DNA of 64,000 nucleotides from Gentiana macrophylla. Its lineage: Eukaryota; Streptophyta; Magnoliopsida; Gentianales; Gentianaceae. The position numbers and the translations under genes are program-made. Each line of letters opens with the position of its first letter. Position 1 is the first letter of the stretch. Below, piece after piece: positions 23,513 through 35,034 of this stretch. Location of the stretch: contig CM047810.1 of assembly GCA_026214975.1 (NCBI GenBank), forward strand, positions 92,024,316-92,088,315, in the 5' to 3' direction. A model generated the notes under the pieces. That model was given only the letters and a program-made list of their open reading frames with translations, was not told the origin of the DNA and made no database searches.

Positions 23513-25936
23513 GGACCAGTCACACCAGTAAGTGTAAGTGGTAAGAAATACACTCTAGTAGTGGTTGATGATTTCTCCAAATACACCTGGACCATATTCA
23601 TGAACAAGAAGAAAGAGACACTCAAGAAGCTGCCTAAATGAAGTTATCAGAACCTATTGTGAAGAAAATTGAGTACTACATCAATTATCTGCAGCAGGAA
23701 CTCCACAACAAAATGGTGTAGCAGAAAGAAGAAACAGAACTCTCAAAGAAGCAGTCAGGACAATGAATGCAGAAGCATGCCTACCAAAGAGGTTTTGGGC
23801 TGAAGCAGCCAACACAGCATGCTATACACAGAACAAATCAATCATCAAAAAACATCATGGAACAACTCCATATGAAATATGGAATGGAAGAAAACCTAAC
23901 ATTTCACATTTACATGTGTTTGGATCTAAATGTTTTGTTTTGAACAGAAATCAGATACACACCTTTGATGAAAAAGCTGATGAAGCAATCTTTATGGGAT
24001 ACTTAGACACCAGCAAAGCATTCAGAGTACTCAACAAAATAACATTGGTGATTGAAGAATCAATACATGTAGTCTTTGATGAACCAAACACAAATGGTGA
24101 AAATCTTCAAGATCAAGAAGAAGAAGCAGCACAAAGGGAAGTGTATATGAATACAACTGTACCAGCTACCATTCTGATTCACAATTTTGGAAATCAAGAT
24201 GAACCACAAGTCAATACAACAGAAGAAGCACCAGAACTTGAAGCTCATGCACAATCTGAAGATGTAGAAGCACCAAGTGAAGAACGACTTCAACCTGACC
24301 TCAATTGGCTAAGAGATCATCCTGAAGATCAAGTCATTGAAGACATTCACACAGGAGTTAGAACCAGAAGACAACTGGAGCATATGCTAACATGCTTTCT
24401 ATCACAAGTGGAACCCAAGACAATAGATGATGCAATTCAAGATGCAGATGGATTCTGACCATGCAAGAGGAACTAAATGAATTTGAAAGAAATGAAGTGC
24501 CGGGAACTTGTTGATGCACTGCATACAACCAACATCATTAGAACAAAATGGGTATTCAGAAACAAGATGGACGAGCAAGGAACAATTGTCAGAAATAAAG
24601 CAAGGCTAGTTGCAAAAGGTTACTCTCAAGCAGAAGGAATAGATTATGATGAGACATTTGCACCAGTAGCAAGATTGGAAGCAATTAGACTCTTTCTAGC
24701 CTTTGCTGCACACAAAGACTTCAAAGTCTATCAAACGGATGTCAAAAGTGTATTTCTGAATGGACTTTTGGAAGAAGAAGTATATGTGGAACAACCTACT
24801 AGTTTTCAACTCAAAGGAAAAGAAGATAAAGTATACAAGCTCAAGAAGGCTCTTTATGGACTCAAACAGGCACCTAGAGCTTGGTATGAAACACTATCAC
24901 AATTTCTGATCAAGAATGGATTTAACAAGGGAACTATAGATAAGACTCTGTTCAAATTAGAAGAAGGAACAAGTACATTGCTAGTACAAATCTATGTTGA
25001 TGACATCATCTTTTTATCAGAGGATGAAAAGTTGTGTGAGAAATTTGAAACCTGATGAAGAGCAAATTTCAGATGAGCATGATGGGAGAATAAAATTATT
25101 TTCTTGGCCATCAAGTGAAGCAAATGAAGGATGGTATTTTCATTAGTCAAGCCAAGAACACAAAAGACTTAATACACAAGTATGGTATGGACACAAGTGG
25201 CACAGCAGATACACCAATGTGTGCAAGAGTAATTCTTGGAAAAGATGAAGCAGGAAAAGATGTTGATCAGAAAATGTATAGAGGAATCATTGGATCCCTC
25301 CTATATCTAACTGCAAGTAGACCTGATGTAGCATTTTCAGTAGGAGTATGTGCAAGATTTAAAGCTCAACCAAAATAATCACATCTTCTAGCAGCTAAAA
25401 GAATAATCAAATACCTGAAGAACACCATCAATGTTGGCATTTGGTATCCAAAAGATGGAGGATTCAAGTTAATATCATATTCAGACTCTGACTATGCTGG
25501 ATGCAAGATAGATAGAAAAAGCACCTCTGGAACATGCCATATGCTAGGCACCAGACTAGTTTCATGGTTCAACAAAAAGCAAAACTCCATTTCTACATCA
25601 ACAGCTGAAGCAGAATACATAGCAGCAGGCAGTTGCTGTGCACAAGTACTATGGATTAGACAACAGCTAAGGGATTATGGATTGGAGAAGAAGACAATTC
25701 CAATTATGTGTGACAACACAAGTGCCATATCTATTATAGAAAATCCAGTGTTACACTCAAGAACAAAGCATATTGATGTGTGACATCATTTCATCAGAGA
25801 TCATGTTGAGAAATGAGATGTTATTCCAAGATACATACCCACTGAAGATCAATTGGCTGACATCTTCACAAAACCACTCAGCCATGAAAGATTTAGCATG
25901 TTGAGAACTGAGTTGGGAATGATTGAATTTGACTAA
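23513..25936 (+). pseudogene. Element A pol, second part: integrase C-terminus, RT, RNase H
   Basis: Resumes exactly where element B split the integrase. A deletion of about 75-80 bases near 23635 removes the segment holding the second catalytic Asp (RSDRGTEF in B). A short CC/CCT match at the junction suggests microhomology. GVAERRNRT with the catalytic Glu follows, then the integrase C-terminal region (23763-24458). RT (24477-25055) keeps YVDDIIF, but the first catalytic motif is altered to [11 protein letters not shown] with its Asp present. A frameshift near 25050 precedes RNase H (25115-25936), which keeps SDSDYAG, EAEY and CDNTSA, with stops at 25376 and 25782. Pol ends MIEFD at 25936. 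Confidence 0.88.
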
Positions 25937-26547
25937 GTAACAAAGAGCGGCTAACTTGAGTAATCAGCTAAGTGACTTTACCAGCTGATTAAACCTTTGC
26001 CATTAAAGGAGATATAGCAGGTAAGGCACTGGTACTCAGCGAAGTTAACTTCATTGATTTTTAGGAACAGTTAAATACAGCAACTCAGTGAAAAAGTCAT
26101 TACACCGGCTAAGTGACCAACTAAGGCACTCCACTGAAATGAAGATTGGAGTCACCAGCAAATTAAAGTGTGAACCAAATCAGTTTTTATACACGTGGAA
26201 AATCAAGAAATTATGGAGGATTATACTGTGGAAGATTACACACGTGGAAATCAATTTACAATCGTGGAGGTAACCATAATATCTTTTAATTACAAACGCT
26301 TTGATTCCCTGGAATCTATCATTACATACCTCAATCCACTCTCCCACTTCACTCGAATATCGGGATTTATATACATAAAATCATGCCATTATGTCACAAA
26401 ATCCTTCCATATTCAACCACATTCACACTACCTAAATCACCCTATTTAACCAACACTTAGAGAGGTTTCAGAATTTTTATGATCTCTTGAAATTCAAAAA
26501 CCCTACTTCTCATTAAAAAACCGGTCTTTCTCTCAAATCTCAAAGAA
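25937..26547 (+). promoter_or_regulatory. Element A spacer with putative internal promoter
   Basis: No ORF. Two G-boxes CACGTG lie at 26192-26197 and 26241-26246. A TATA-like box TATTTAA at 26443-26449 sits 105 bases before the ATG of the extra ORF. Layout and local sequence match B and D. Confidence 0.45.
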
Positions 26548-28514
26548 ATGGCTTCATCCTCTACAATATCTCCCACTGAAAGATTCTATGAAAAATCGAT
26601 CATCAATGGATCGTTTTTCAAATTGAACCCTATCTCTCATTCTGTGATAATGATACACAAGCTCAACGCTTGGTTGATTGTTGTTCAAATCTGTGGTTAA
26701 TGACCTTCCTAAACACCCCAATCAACGGAATTTGCTATGAAAATCTGATTGCATTCTGGAAAAATGCAAAATCTGTGCCCAGCACAAAGAAAACTGATAT
26801 TGATTGCATAAAGAGTTCAATCTTTGGAAAAGAAGTAGTCATTACGTCTGGTCTTCTCAATAGATTCTTACACATACCTATGATAGGTCCGGCTAATGTG
26901 AAGCTCGTCAAAACTGACATCAATAAATTCCGGACTAAAATAGCCAAGAATCCCAAGAAAAGCAGCAAAACCTACAACCTCCCTAGATCAGCACTCAAAC
27001 TACCGTTTGCCGAATTCGCACCGGTCATCACCAAGAACATCGAAGGCAGAAAGGTTCGATGGAAAACTTGACCGAGTTACGGGTCAAGCTAATGGCAATC
27101 ATCTACGAAGGTACTAAATTTGACTGGGCAACATTTGTATTCAATAGGTTGAAATACCAGATTCAAAAGGAAATTGACCTGTCAGTTACGGCACCAAGCA
27201 AGGGTTTGCAAAAGAAAGGTGATTTCTGGGAGAGGAAATCATATGGGTTCCCTCTTCAACACTTATTTGACACTCTAAAAGTAAAACCCACAAACTTGCA
27301 GCCTCCACACAAGTCCAACGTAATGCTTACCTACATCAAGGCATCTCTGAAACCCAAATCCACTGTAGGGAGAAAAAGAAAACAACCTGAAAGCAACAGA
27401 TCAGGAGTGGGACGACGAACCACATCCTAGAAGGCACCAGAAAGCACCCCTGAGATTGGTACCATCACCTTGAACGAAATTGTGGTAATCAGTGATGATA
27501 CAGCAACGGAGGAAGAGAAACAACAAGAGGACATCACCTATCTAGAAGAAGGTGAGGAAGGATATGTTCTCACTCCATCTGAAGAATAAGAGATGGATGA
27601 AGAAGAAGCTGAGACAGATGATGACCAGTCAAAGGGTGACCATCTTGAAGCTGATCCGGAAAATATGGAAATTTCTGATGATGACCTAACTCTTCAAGAA
27701 GTACTTTTCAAGACTCTCAGCAAAGCTGACATACAGCCAAGTGAGCCAATTGATCAAACTCACTCCGCTGAACCTGTCAACACCCCCACTATTGATCAAG
27801 GGGGAACACCAACAAAAGAAATCATGTCTCCATCTCATGGAGAAGAAAACCTGCCATCTCCTAAAGATGGAGAAGCAAGCATTCCCCAGCAACCTCTCAA
27901 TGATTCTAAAGTTGAAGAGAAAGAAATAGAGGAAGAGGCAGAAAAAAAAAAGTGAAAAAGAAGAAGAGAAAGAGCAAGAAGATGAGGTGAATATAGAGAA
28001 AGAGGAAGATGAAGAAGATGAGGATGTTGAAGTAGCACCAGAGGAGATTGATCCAGAAAGGCTTTTCAATCTTGATATTCAACCCCTGATTGTGGACATG
28101 GAAAAGCTGTATCACAGCAGGCAAAATCTGAAAACTGCTTTAAAGAGTGAAGCAACCTCCTTAAACCACAAGATTGAAGCCCTCATCAGTCACATCAAGA
28201 TACAAGATGAGGTCATGGAAAAATAGGGAAACCTGCTTTGCAACTTACAACATCTCATTCCCTACCATGTCCAAACCAACCTTGAGTTTCACGCTGAAAA
28301 GATTGATAACAATCTCAAACCCTTGGTGGACACTCTAAATGCTCACACTCATCAACTTCAACATCTGGATGAGGTTATGGAATTTTCTGGCCAACAACTT
28401 GACACTTTGATAAATATCACTACGGCCAACAACAAAATTTTGGAGCAAAGGTATGGTCCTCTCCCTGAGTCTGAAGCAGCAACTGCAAATCTTGAAGAAC
28501 TTATTGGTGCTGCC

Positions 28515-28526
28515 AAAAAGGGGGAA
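28515..28526 (+). other. Internal polypurine-tract copy in element A extra ORF
   Basis: AAAAAGGGGGAA in frame as KKGE. It lies only about 200 bases from the true tract at 28722-28734 because the intervening C-terminal domain is deleted in A. Confidence 0.55.
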
Positions 28527-28721
28527 GGAAGGTCAAAGCCTGAGAGCTCAAGTGGAAAGAAGGCAAGCCCAACAAATAAGGCAAGGGCGTCAAAGGCAAA
28601 GACATCAGGTTTGAAGAGAAGAAGTAAATGGATGAATAAATTTTTCGAGTTTTATTCTGTTGCTCTATTACGAAAAATTTGGTATACTTATATTCAGGCT
28701 TATGAGGGTTTTGGCTTGATC

Positions 28722-28734
28722 AAAAAGGGGGAAA
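28722..28734 (+). other. Polypurine tract of element A
   Basis: AAAAAGGGGGAAA directly before the 3' LTR. Confidence 0.85.
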
Positions 28735-28735
28735 T

Positions 28736-30134
28736 TGTTAGAAACATTTTGTTATGTTTTGATGATGGCCATACCAGCTGTTATAGCAAGCCTGAAATAA
28801 GTTAGAATTCTCTGTATAAGTCTTTACTTAGAGTCTGACATGTTGTATAAGTTGAGTCAGACAAGTAATGTACTAGTTGGTAGGACGGCAAAGTGAAATA
28901 GATTTTCGGCAGTGTGAAGCCAACCAAGTACCAGTAGAGAAGCAATGAAGACATTATGATCTGACTTATAACCAAGGAAGTCTGTGATGCCCTTGGATAA
29001 GTCTAAGTTATGTTTCAAGTAATGATACTTAGTGTTTAAATATGGTGTACATTGATCTCACACAAATCAAGGATCAGTGAAGTACAAGGATTCTCCTTTA
29101 AAACTGAAAGAATGAAGGAAACAGTGAATCGGCAAAGTAAACTGACTTTCGGCTGAATAAAGACAAAGCAGTGAAGGAAGATCTAAGCGGTAAAGTCAGA
29201 AGGATCACTTGACCGTTCAAAGAACGGCTAAGTAAACTTTACTTAATCAGATTTCGAAATATGATGAAGATACAAAGGATCAAGCATTAAATGCACAATC
29301 AATAGAGGATCAATCAAGGACGGATTTTCTGATAAACGTTTGAAGAAAAATCCGATCACTGAAATCAAGGAAAATATAATTAAGGGGGAATCAAGAATAA
29401 AATCAAGGATTATTCCCCTCATTAATATAGCCAACGGATGGAAATTCAAATCAAGGATAATCAAGGCTATAAATAGAAGGCATTGACAGAAAAAGAAAAA
29501 CAAGGAAAAACAATCAAAAGTCTGAGCAAAAACTCTGTCAAAGTGAAAAGCCTTCTATCTGTGCGAAAAAGAAATATCTAGTGATTAACTCAAAACTGAG
29601 AGCTACAATTCAAACATCAAGCATTGAGATTGATCAACAAGTTTGTGAATTCAATTCACATCAATCAAGCAACTGAATCAGAGCCATCTGAGAAGGAGTT
29701 GTGTTTGTGATAGCTGCTGAAGGATTTGATCCCAATGAGCAGTGAAAGAGACTGAGTCATTGAAGTTGTTGCAGTCAATGAGTGATAGTCTTGTAGATTA
29801 TGAAGCTTGTGTAGTCAAGGACAATCAGGCTGTATCTGTGAAAACAATAGTGAATTCCTCCAATCATCACAGGAGAAGAGTGGACTAAGGGATTACACCA
29901 CCCTGAACCACTATAACCCTTGTGTCAATTTACTTTCAGAAATTTACCTTACTGCATTCATTTAAATACTCATATTATATCTTATATCTGTGATTACCTA
30001 AACTACTTTGAAACAACATAGTAAGAAGGGACTTATCCGCTGCCCAAAAGCTTTTAAATACAAGAAAATTTTTTGAAACTCCACTATAGTCATTCACCCC
30101 CTGACTATAGTTTTACCCTTCTCTAGGACCAACA
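28736..30134 (+). repeat. 3' LTR of element A (1399 bp)
   Basis: TGTTAGAAAC to TAGGACCAACA, same family as the B, D and E LTRs. TATA box at 29468-29476. The target duplication cannot be checked because the 5' LTR is outside the window. The flank begins CCGAG. Confidence 0.9.
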
Positions 30135-30396
30135 CCGAGTAATTGAAGCTGTTGAGTTTAATTGGAGTTTGAGTTGCAAAATTTAGGGCAACTAGTTGGG
30201 TGGGTGGCTGTGGGGTTAAGGAGTGCGACGGTGGTTACAGTGGAGGAGATTTCAGATGTTGCCCTGGAAGACGATGAAGGGTGGCTTGAAGAACATGAAA
30301 GATGATGGGAGAAGCTGCCCAAAACTAAAAAGGCATACAGGGAACTGGGAAGAAAAGGAAGAGAGAATGAGACTAGATCTCAATACTCTGATACCA
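30135..30396 (-). other. Leader-like remnant of minus-strand copia with primer site
   Basis: On the minus strand, TGGTATCAGAGTATTGAG at about 30379-30396 matches a tRNA-Met primer site. The rest, down to the element A junction, shows no clear coding sequence. It would be the leader or gag start of an element whose LTR is 30397-30834. Confidence 0.4.
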
Positions 30397-30834
30397 TAAC
30401 AGACAATGGATGAAAAAAGTTTTTCATTGAGTAGTAATGTGTTACAAGACAACCATTAAATACATGTTCTCGAAGTATTCTAGAACGTATACAAGATATA
30501 CACAGTATCAATCATGATATACACAATATCTGAATAATAAATAAAAATAAAAAACAATATCCTAATATTATGGGACTCATTTTGGGACATTTATAAATAG
30601 AATAAGTCCAAAACAAATTGTGACAGAGGGAGTCACTTAGATTTTGGTATTAAGAGAATATTTCTATTATGTTGTATTCAACAGATACAACACCCTTTTA
30701 CATACACCAAACCAGACACGTAGCAACTAGAGATATTGCCACTTACACCAACAGAATCTAGTCTAGATATCATACTTTAGGTAATTGCAAACTAGTCCCT
30801 ATAATATAAAACTATATAGTATGATACTTTAACA
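30397..30834 (-). repeat. LTR of Ale/Retrofit-like copia relic (about 440 bp)
   Basis: The right edge on the minus strand is a purine tract TTTTGAGGGGGA followed by TGTTAAAGTATC at 30834. The left edge is next to a primer-site-like sequence. Having a purine tract on one side and a primer site on the other is unusual for a single LTR. The left boundary is uncertain by some bases. Confidence 0.5.
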
Positions 30835-32292
30835 TCCCCCTCAAAATAAATGAGGAGGACATTCAACAAATAGTTTGGCTCTAAAGGGAACAAATACTGA
30901 AGTTGACAATGCCTTAGTGAAGGTGTCAACATGCTGATCATAAGAAGGAATGTAATCCAACACCAAATCTTCATTCAACACTTGGTTTCTCACATAGTTC
31001 ACATCTATTTAAATGTGCTTAGTTCTTGCATGAAAAACAGGATTTTGAGCCAAAGAATTAGCACCCTTATTGTCATAAACGAGGACAAGATTTGATTTGA
31101 GTTTCAAACGAAGTTCTTTAAGTAGTGACTTCAACCATGTGATCTCGGCAGCAACATTGGCAAGGCTTCTGTATTCAGACTCAGTACTTGATCTAGAGAC
31201 TACCTGTTGTTTCTTGGAGCTTCAGGTAACAAGAGAGTCACCAATATACATACAGTGGCCTGCAACTGACTCATGTCATGCTTGCAGCAGCCCCAATCAG
31301 CATCACTATACCCTATCAGGGAGAAGGCAACATCTTTGTAACCAGTGATGTTCAAATTTCCCTGGTACTTGAAGTGCAGTCCATGATCAAGACTACCCTT
31401 AAGGCATCTCAGTAGCCTCTTCAAACCTTGTCAGTGGATATCTTTAGGAGAATGCATAAACTGTCTTAAGGTATTGACTGCAAATTCCACATCAGATCTA
31501 GTGAATGTCATGTATTGTAATGCACCAATAACACTTCTATACAAAGAGGGATTTGCCATAAGTGTTCCTTCATCAGGTTTGAATGTCTTTCCTGCTATCG
31601 TGGGAGTGGGACAAGGTTTAACAGAATCCAATCCCAACTTGTGTATGAGCTCTTTTAGATAGTGCTTTTTTGTGATAACTATACCAATCTTGTTTCTTCT
31701 GACTTCCATACCGAGAAAGTGACTCAGCTGCCCCAGATCTTTCAAAGGAAATCTGTTGTTCAATAGTTTGATGAATTGAAGTATAGCACTGGTGTTGTTT
31801 CTTGTGATTAGGAAGTCATCAACATAGACTAATGCATACATCAGAGTGTTGTTGTGCTTCATAATGAACGGTGAAGTATCAGATACAGACTGAGAGAAGC
31901 CTAACTTCAGCAGCTGTTGTATAAGTTCATCAAACCAAGCCCTTGGTGCCTATTTGAGTCCATATAAGGCCTTTTTGAGATGATAGACATAATTTGGCTT
32001 GTTACTATCAAGAAAACCCTATGGCTGTGGTATAAACAAAGATTCATAGAGCCATCCATTCAGCAAGGCTTGTCTATATCTACTTGATGAATTCCCCAAT
32101 TGAGGGTTGCTGCTATGGATAAAATTACTCTGATAGTGCCAGATTTTGCCACAGGACTAAAGGTCTCTGTGTAATTTATCCCCTGCTGCTGATGAAATCC
32201 ATTTGCCACAAGCCTTGTCTTGTACTTTAGGACAGTCCCATCTGGCTTAAGTTTTGTCTTAAAGATCCATCTGTTACTGATGACGCTCAAAA
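30835..32292 (-). pseudogene. Ale/Retrofit-like copia RT and RNase H relic, minus strand
   Basis: Reading right to left: the RT N-terminal part at 32290-32060 (RWIFKTKLKPDGT, RLVANGFHQQQG, TETFSPVAK), a degraded section, then 31862-31431 with ALVYVDDFLIT (the active-site DD) and the FLGMEVRRN connection, then the RNase H start at 31424-31200 with GYSDADWGCC. Stops at about 31950 and 32000 and the loss of the RNase H catalytic tail (EAEY region) show that it is dead. The 5' end was broken by insertion of the Athila-like element at 32292. Lineage is judged from motif wording only. Confidence 0.78.
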
Positions 32293-33623
32293 TGATACAC
32301 CTGACGGCATCAATATTTCACCCATTCTAAGCTAAAAGTAGTAGTTTTCGACCTTTTGTATGAGCCATTTGAGTCGAATGTCACAAGTCGGGTTCATGAG
32401 TCGAGTAATTTGCATTAAACGTTTATTTCCCCCAATTCAATATTATTTCGTGTATTATTGGACTATTTTCAGGTTACAAAGATTGGGCCAAGTGTTAGAG
32501 AGCGATTATGGATCGAGCTGGATGAAGAAATGGACCTAAGGTATTCCAGAACATTTAGTTAAGTCGGCAGAGCGGAAAAAGACAAATATGCCCTGGATGC
32601 TGCGTGAAGCACCGCCGTAGCCGCGGGAATCCAAAACCTTCAAAACTATGTTTTCTTGGACGAGGGGTAGATCTGGGTGTTATTATGTCCGTTTTAGCAC
32701 TATAAATAATAGGCCTCGCCCTCAGAAAAAATTTACCAAAAATACTACAAGTTCATATGCAATAAAAGTTTGTTGTTCTTTATTTTCTATGAGTTTTAGT
32801 CACGGATCCAATGGATTCGCCACCTAGGGAGAGATCTGAGGAGGATCTACACTCATCTTCAAGGGTACGATTTTCCGGCTTTCTAGATGTAAATCTGTTA
32901 TTTCCTTGTGATTAGTATGGTTTAATTGTTTATATTAGTTCTGCTATGTAGTAGTTAGTTTATTTTATCCCATGAATGTTTAGATCTAAATCGTTGGTGA
33001 AGAAATCATGAATGAAAGGTTGCATTCTTCGGAGCCCGCGACGGTCTTTATCACGGCTACGAATAGCTCGTAAACCCTAATTCATGATAGTCGGTGCCAA
33101 CTACGCCTGATCGACAGGTTTAATTTGCATGTTGTTAGTCTGATCAACTATATGCATGTCTTCATAAATTAACATGAATGACGATAAAGTGAAGTGTTAG
33201 TTCGGATGATGTCTTGATCGATCCTTAGGAACGTGCTAGTCAATCCAAGATAGCTGCTTAGGGAGGTCTTCGGTATTGAACCGGCTAGTCCTAGTTCTTA
33301 TTGCTTATGAATTAATACAACCAATGAAGGAGATTAATTGCACATAGGAACCTACTGTCCTTTCAGTGGAAGTAGTGTAACATTAGGGACTAGCACCCGT
33401 AGCTGTTAAAGATCTAAAATTTACCAACGGGGATGATTGATGCATGATGTGGGGGGAATAACCAATCACTCATAGTTAGAACTAATCTTTATAAAACTCA
33501 TAAGGGTATCAAGGTTACCTTGTGTTTTTACAAGTCTTTGTGGGATTCGACCTTTACTCAGTAGTACTCTGCTACGATTGACCTAGTCCAATTGCTAGTA
33601 GTAGTCCATTTGGATGACGATCA
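32293..33623 (+). repeat. 5' LTR of the Athila-like element
   Basis: Starts TGATACACC and ends GACGATCA, followed by AGATTTTTGGCTCCGTTGCC. A TATA box (TATAAATAA) lies at about 32701-32709. There is no second copy in the window to confirm the ends, so boundaries rest on the TG...CA rule and the primer site. Confidence 0.65.
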
Positions 33624-33630
33624 AGATTTT

Positions 33631-33648
33631 TGGCTCCGTTGCCGGGGA
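33631..33648 (+). other. tRNA-Asp type primer binding site
   Basis: TGGCTCCGTTGCCGGGGA, one base different from the TGGCGCCGTTGCCGGGGA site typical of Athila elements. Confidence 0.75.
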
Positions 33649-34030
33649 CTCGTGTCAAAAATACTTGTTAATTTAGATTGAAAGTCAGTATATATATTTT
33701 TTTCGTGTCTGTTTTAGAGTTTGTGATTAACTGAGTCATATAGTGTTTGTTCAGATCGGATTCTAAGAAATTTCCATAGGGCAGCCGCGAGATTCACTCT
33801 TACAGCCGGGCGAACCGGAGTTTAACAGAAATAATTTATGTACCATCAGAGTCTGTATTATTGTTTTTGAGTCTGCCAGGGCGTGTGTAACAGCCGGCAT
33901 GGAAAGTAACAAACCTTTTTTTTGTGTCTTGTAGTACGGTACAAAAAGTTCAGTAGTCAGGCTCGAGTTTATTTCTGAAATCGAAAAGTTCGCAAAGAAG
34001 ATATGAAAAGAAGCTCGAGAAAGAAAGAGG
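33649..34030 (+). other. Leader of the Athila-like element
   Basis: About 380 bases between primer site and gag start. No ORF or known motif seen on the plus strand. Confidence 0.5.
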
Positions 34031-35034
34031 ATGGCTGACGAGGTGAGATCACACGAAGAAAGTGAGAAGGATAGAGACGAGGAGATTCCATATCTAGAAG
34101 AACCAGTGGAGACAATGGCACAAAACAGGGTTGATGGAAGAAGGAACGAAGCAGGAGTAGTGGTGCAAGCAGACAAAAAGACTCTACAGAGCTATGCTAT
34201 GCCAACAACTGACCAGTTTGTACCCGTAATTGTTCAACCGGAGAATGCGGCCAAAGTTTTTCACCCGAAGCCTAATGTCAAAGAAATATATTCCATGGAG
34301 TACCAAACGAAGACCCAAGTGTACATGTCACCAACTTTTTGGAAATTGTTAGCACAATCAAACCATCAGAGGTGCCCGAAGATAACATCAAGCTTAAATT
34401 GTTTCCATTCACGCTCAAAGATAAGGCGAAGATATGGTTGTTGTCTCTAGCGGTAGGATCTATCCAATCTCGGATAGATTTACTGTAGAAGTTTATGAAT
34501 AAGTATTGCCCACCTGGGAAGCCCTTGCAAATGAGACAAGACATTATGAATTTCAAGTAGAAACCTGCCGAAACATTTGAAGAAGCTTGGGAAAGATTTA
34601 AGAAGGCACAACAAAAATTCCCTCACCATGATATTACTCTACCTAACCGTATGCATAGTTTCTATCACAGACTAAGGCCAAGGGAACAAATAAGAGTTGA
34701 TGCATCAAGCAATGGATGTTTCGCACTGTTATCACCAGAAGAAGTTGAAGAGAAACTTGAACATATTGCACTCACTAGCCAATGGGGAACACACCAGACT
34801 GAAAGTGTAAAAGTATCTGAAGGCATATTTGGAGAAGACACTTCTCAAAAGATCCTATACCAACTGATGGTAATGAATGAGAAAATGGATGGCATGCAAG
34901 ATCGCATTGCCAAGGTAAATAAGGTCCAAGAAATTGAGATATCCAACACCGAGGATGTGAATTATTCGGGAAGGCAAGGAAATCCTTATGGGGGAGAATA
35001 TCGCCCAGGTTCTCATGACCACCCTGGTTTTTGA
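34031..35034 (+). pseudogene. Athila-like gag
   Basis: Starts MADEVRSHEE at 34031. The frame shifts near 34310, after which the retrotransposon gag domain is readable in another frame (KLKLFPFTLKDKAKIWLLSL, then KPAETFEEAWERFKKAQQKF and PHHD), with TAG stops at about 34484 and 34558. The last open part (34651-35034) runs SFYHRLRPREQIRVDASSNG and GVEEKLEHIA-like residues. The KAKIWL and EAWERFK motifs are the Athila/Tat gag hallmark. It would form the virus-like particle. Confidence 0.72.

Larger units (their letters stand above)
26548..28734 (+). pseudogene. Element A extra 3' ORF, shortened form
   Basis: Starts MASSSTIS. A frameshift near 26620 disrupts the first 40 codons. The conserved domain continues at 26670 (YENLIAFWKNAK, LPRSALKLPFAEF), shifts near 27060, and runs to a stop at 27428. 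An acidic, Glu-rich segment follows from 27593 to about 28050, then a region predicted by eye as helical (28080-28430) and AAKKGEG. Unlike B and E, the C-terminal domain (YEADVLDHVREFF type) is absent. The last frame runs through the polypurine tract into the LTR, so the normal stop was lost with that deletion. Confidence 0.72.
8369..30134 (+). mobile_element. Element A: Sirevirus-like Ty1/copia retrotransposon, interrupted
   Basis: Coding order is gag tail, protease, integrase, RT, RNase H, extra 3' ORF, polypurine tract, 3' LTR. That pol order and the extra ORF place it in Ty1/copia, and the long extra ORF with an A5G5-type purine tract suggests the Sirevirus (SIRE/Maximus) lineage. The 5' LTR and most of gag lie beyond the LARD-like insertion and outside the window. 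Element B splits the integrase gene at 9697/23513. Frameshifts, stops and a deletion in integrase make it non-autonomous. Confidence 0.88.

Noticed and set aside
27686..28124. Ser- and Phe-rich minus-strand ORFs
   Set aside because: They are antisense to the acidic Glu/Asp-rich part of the element A extra ORF.
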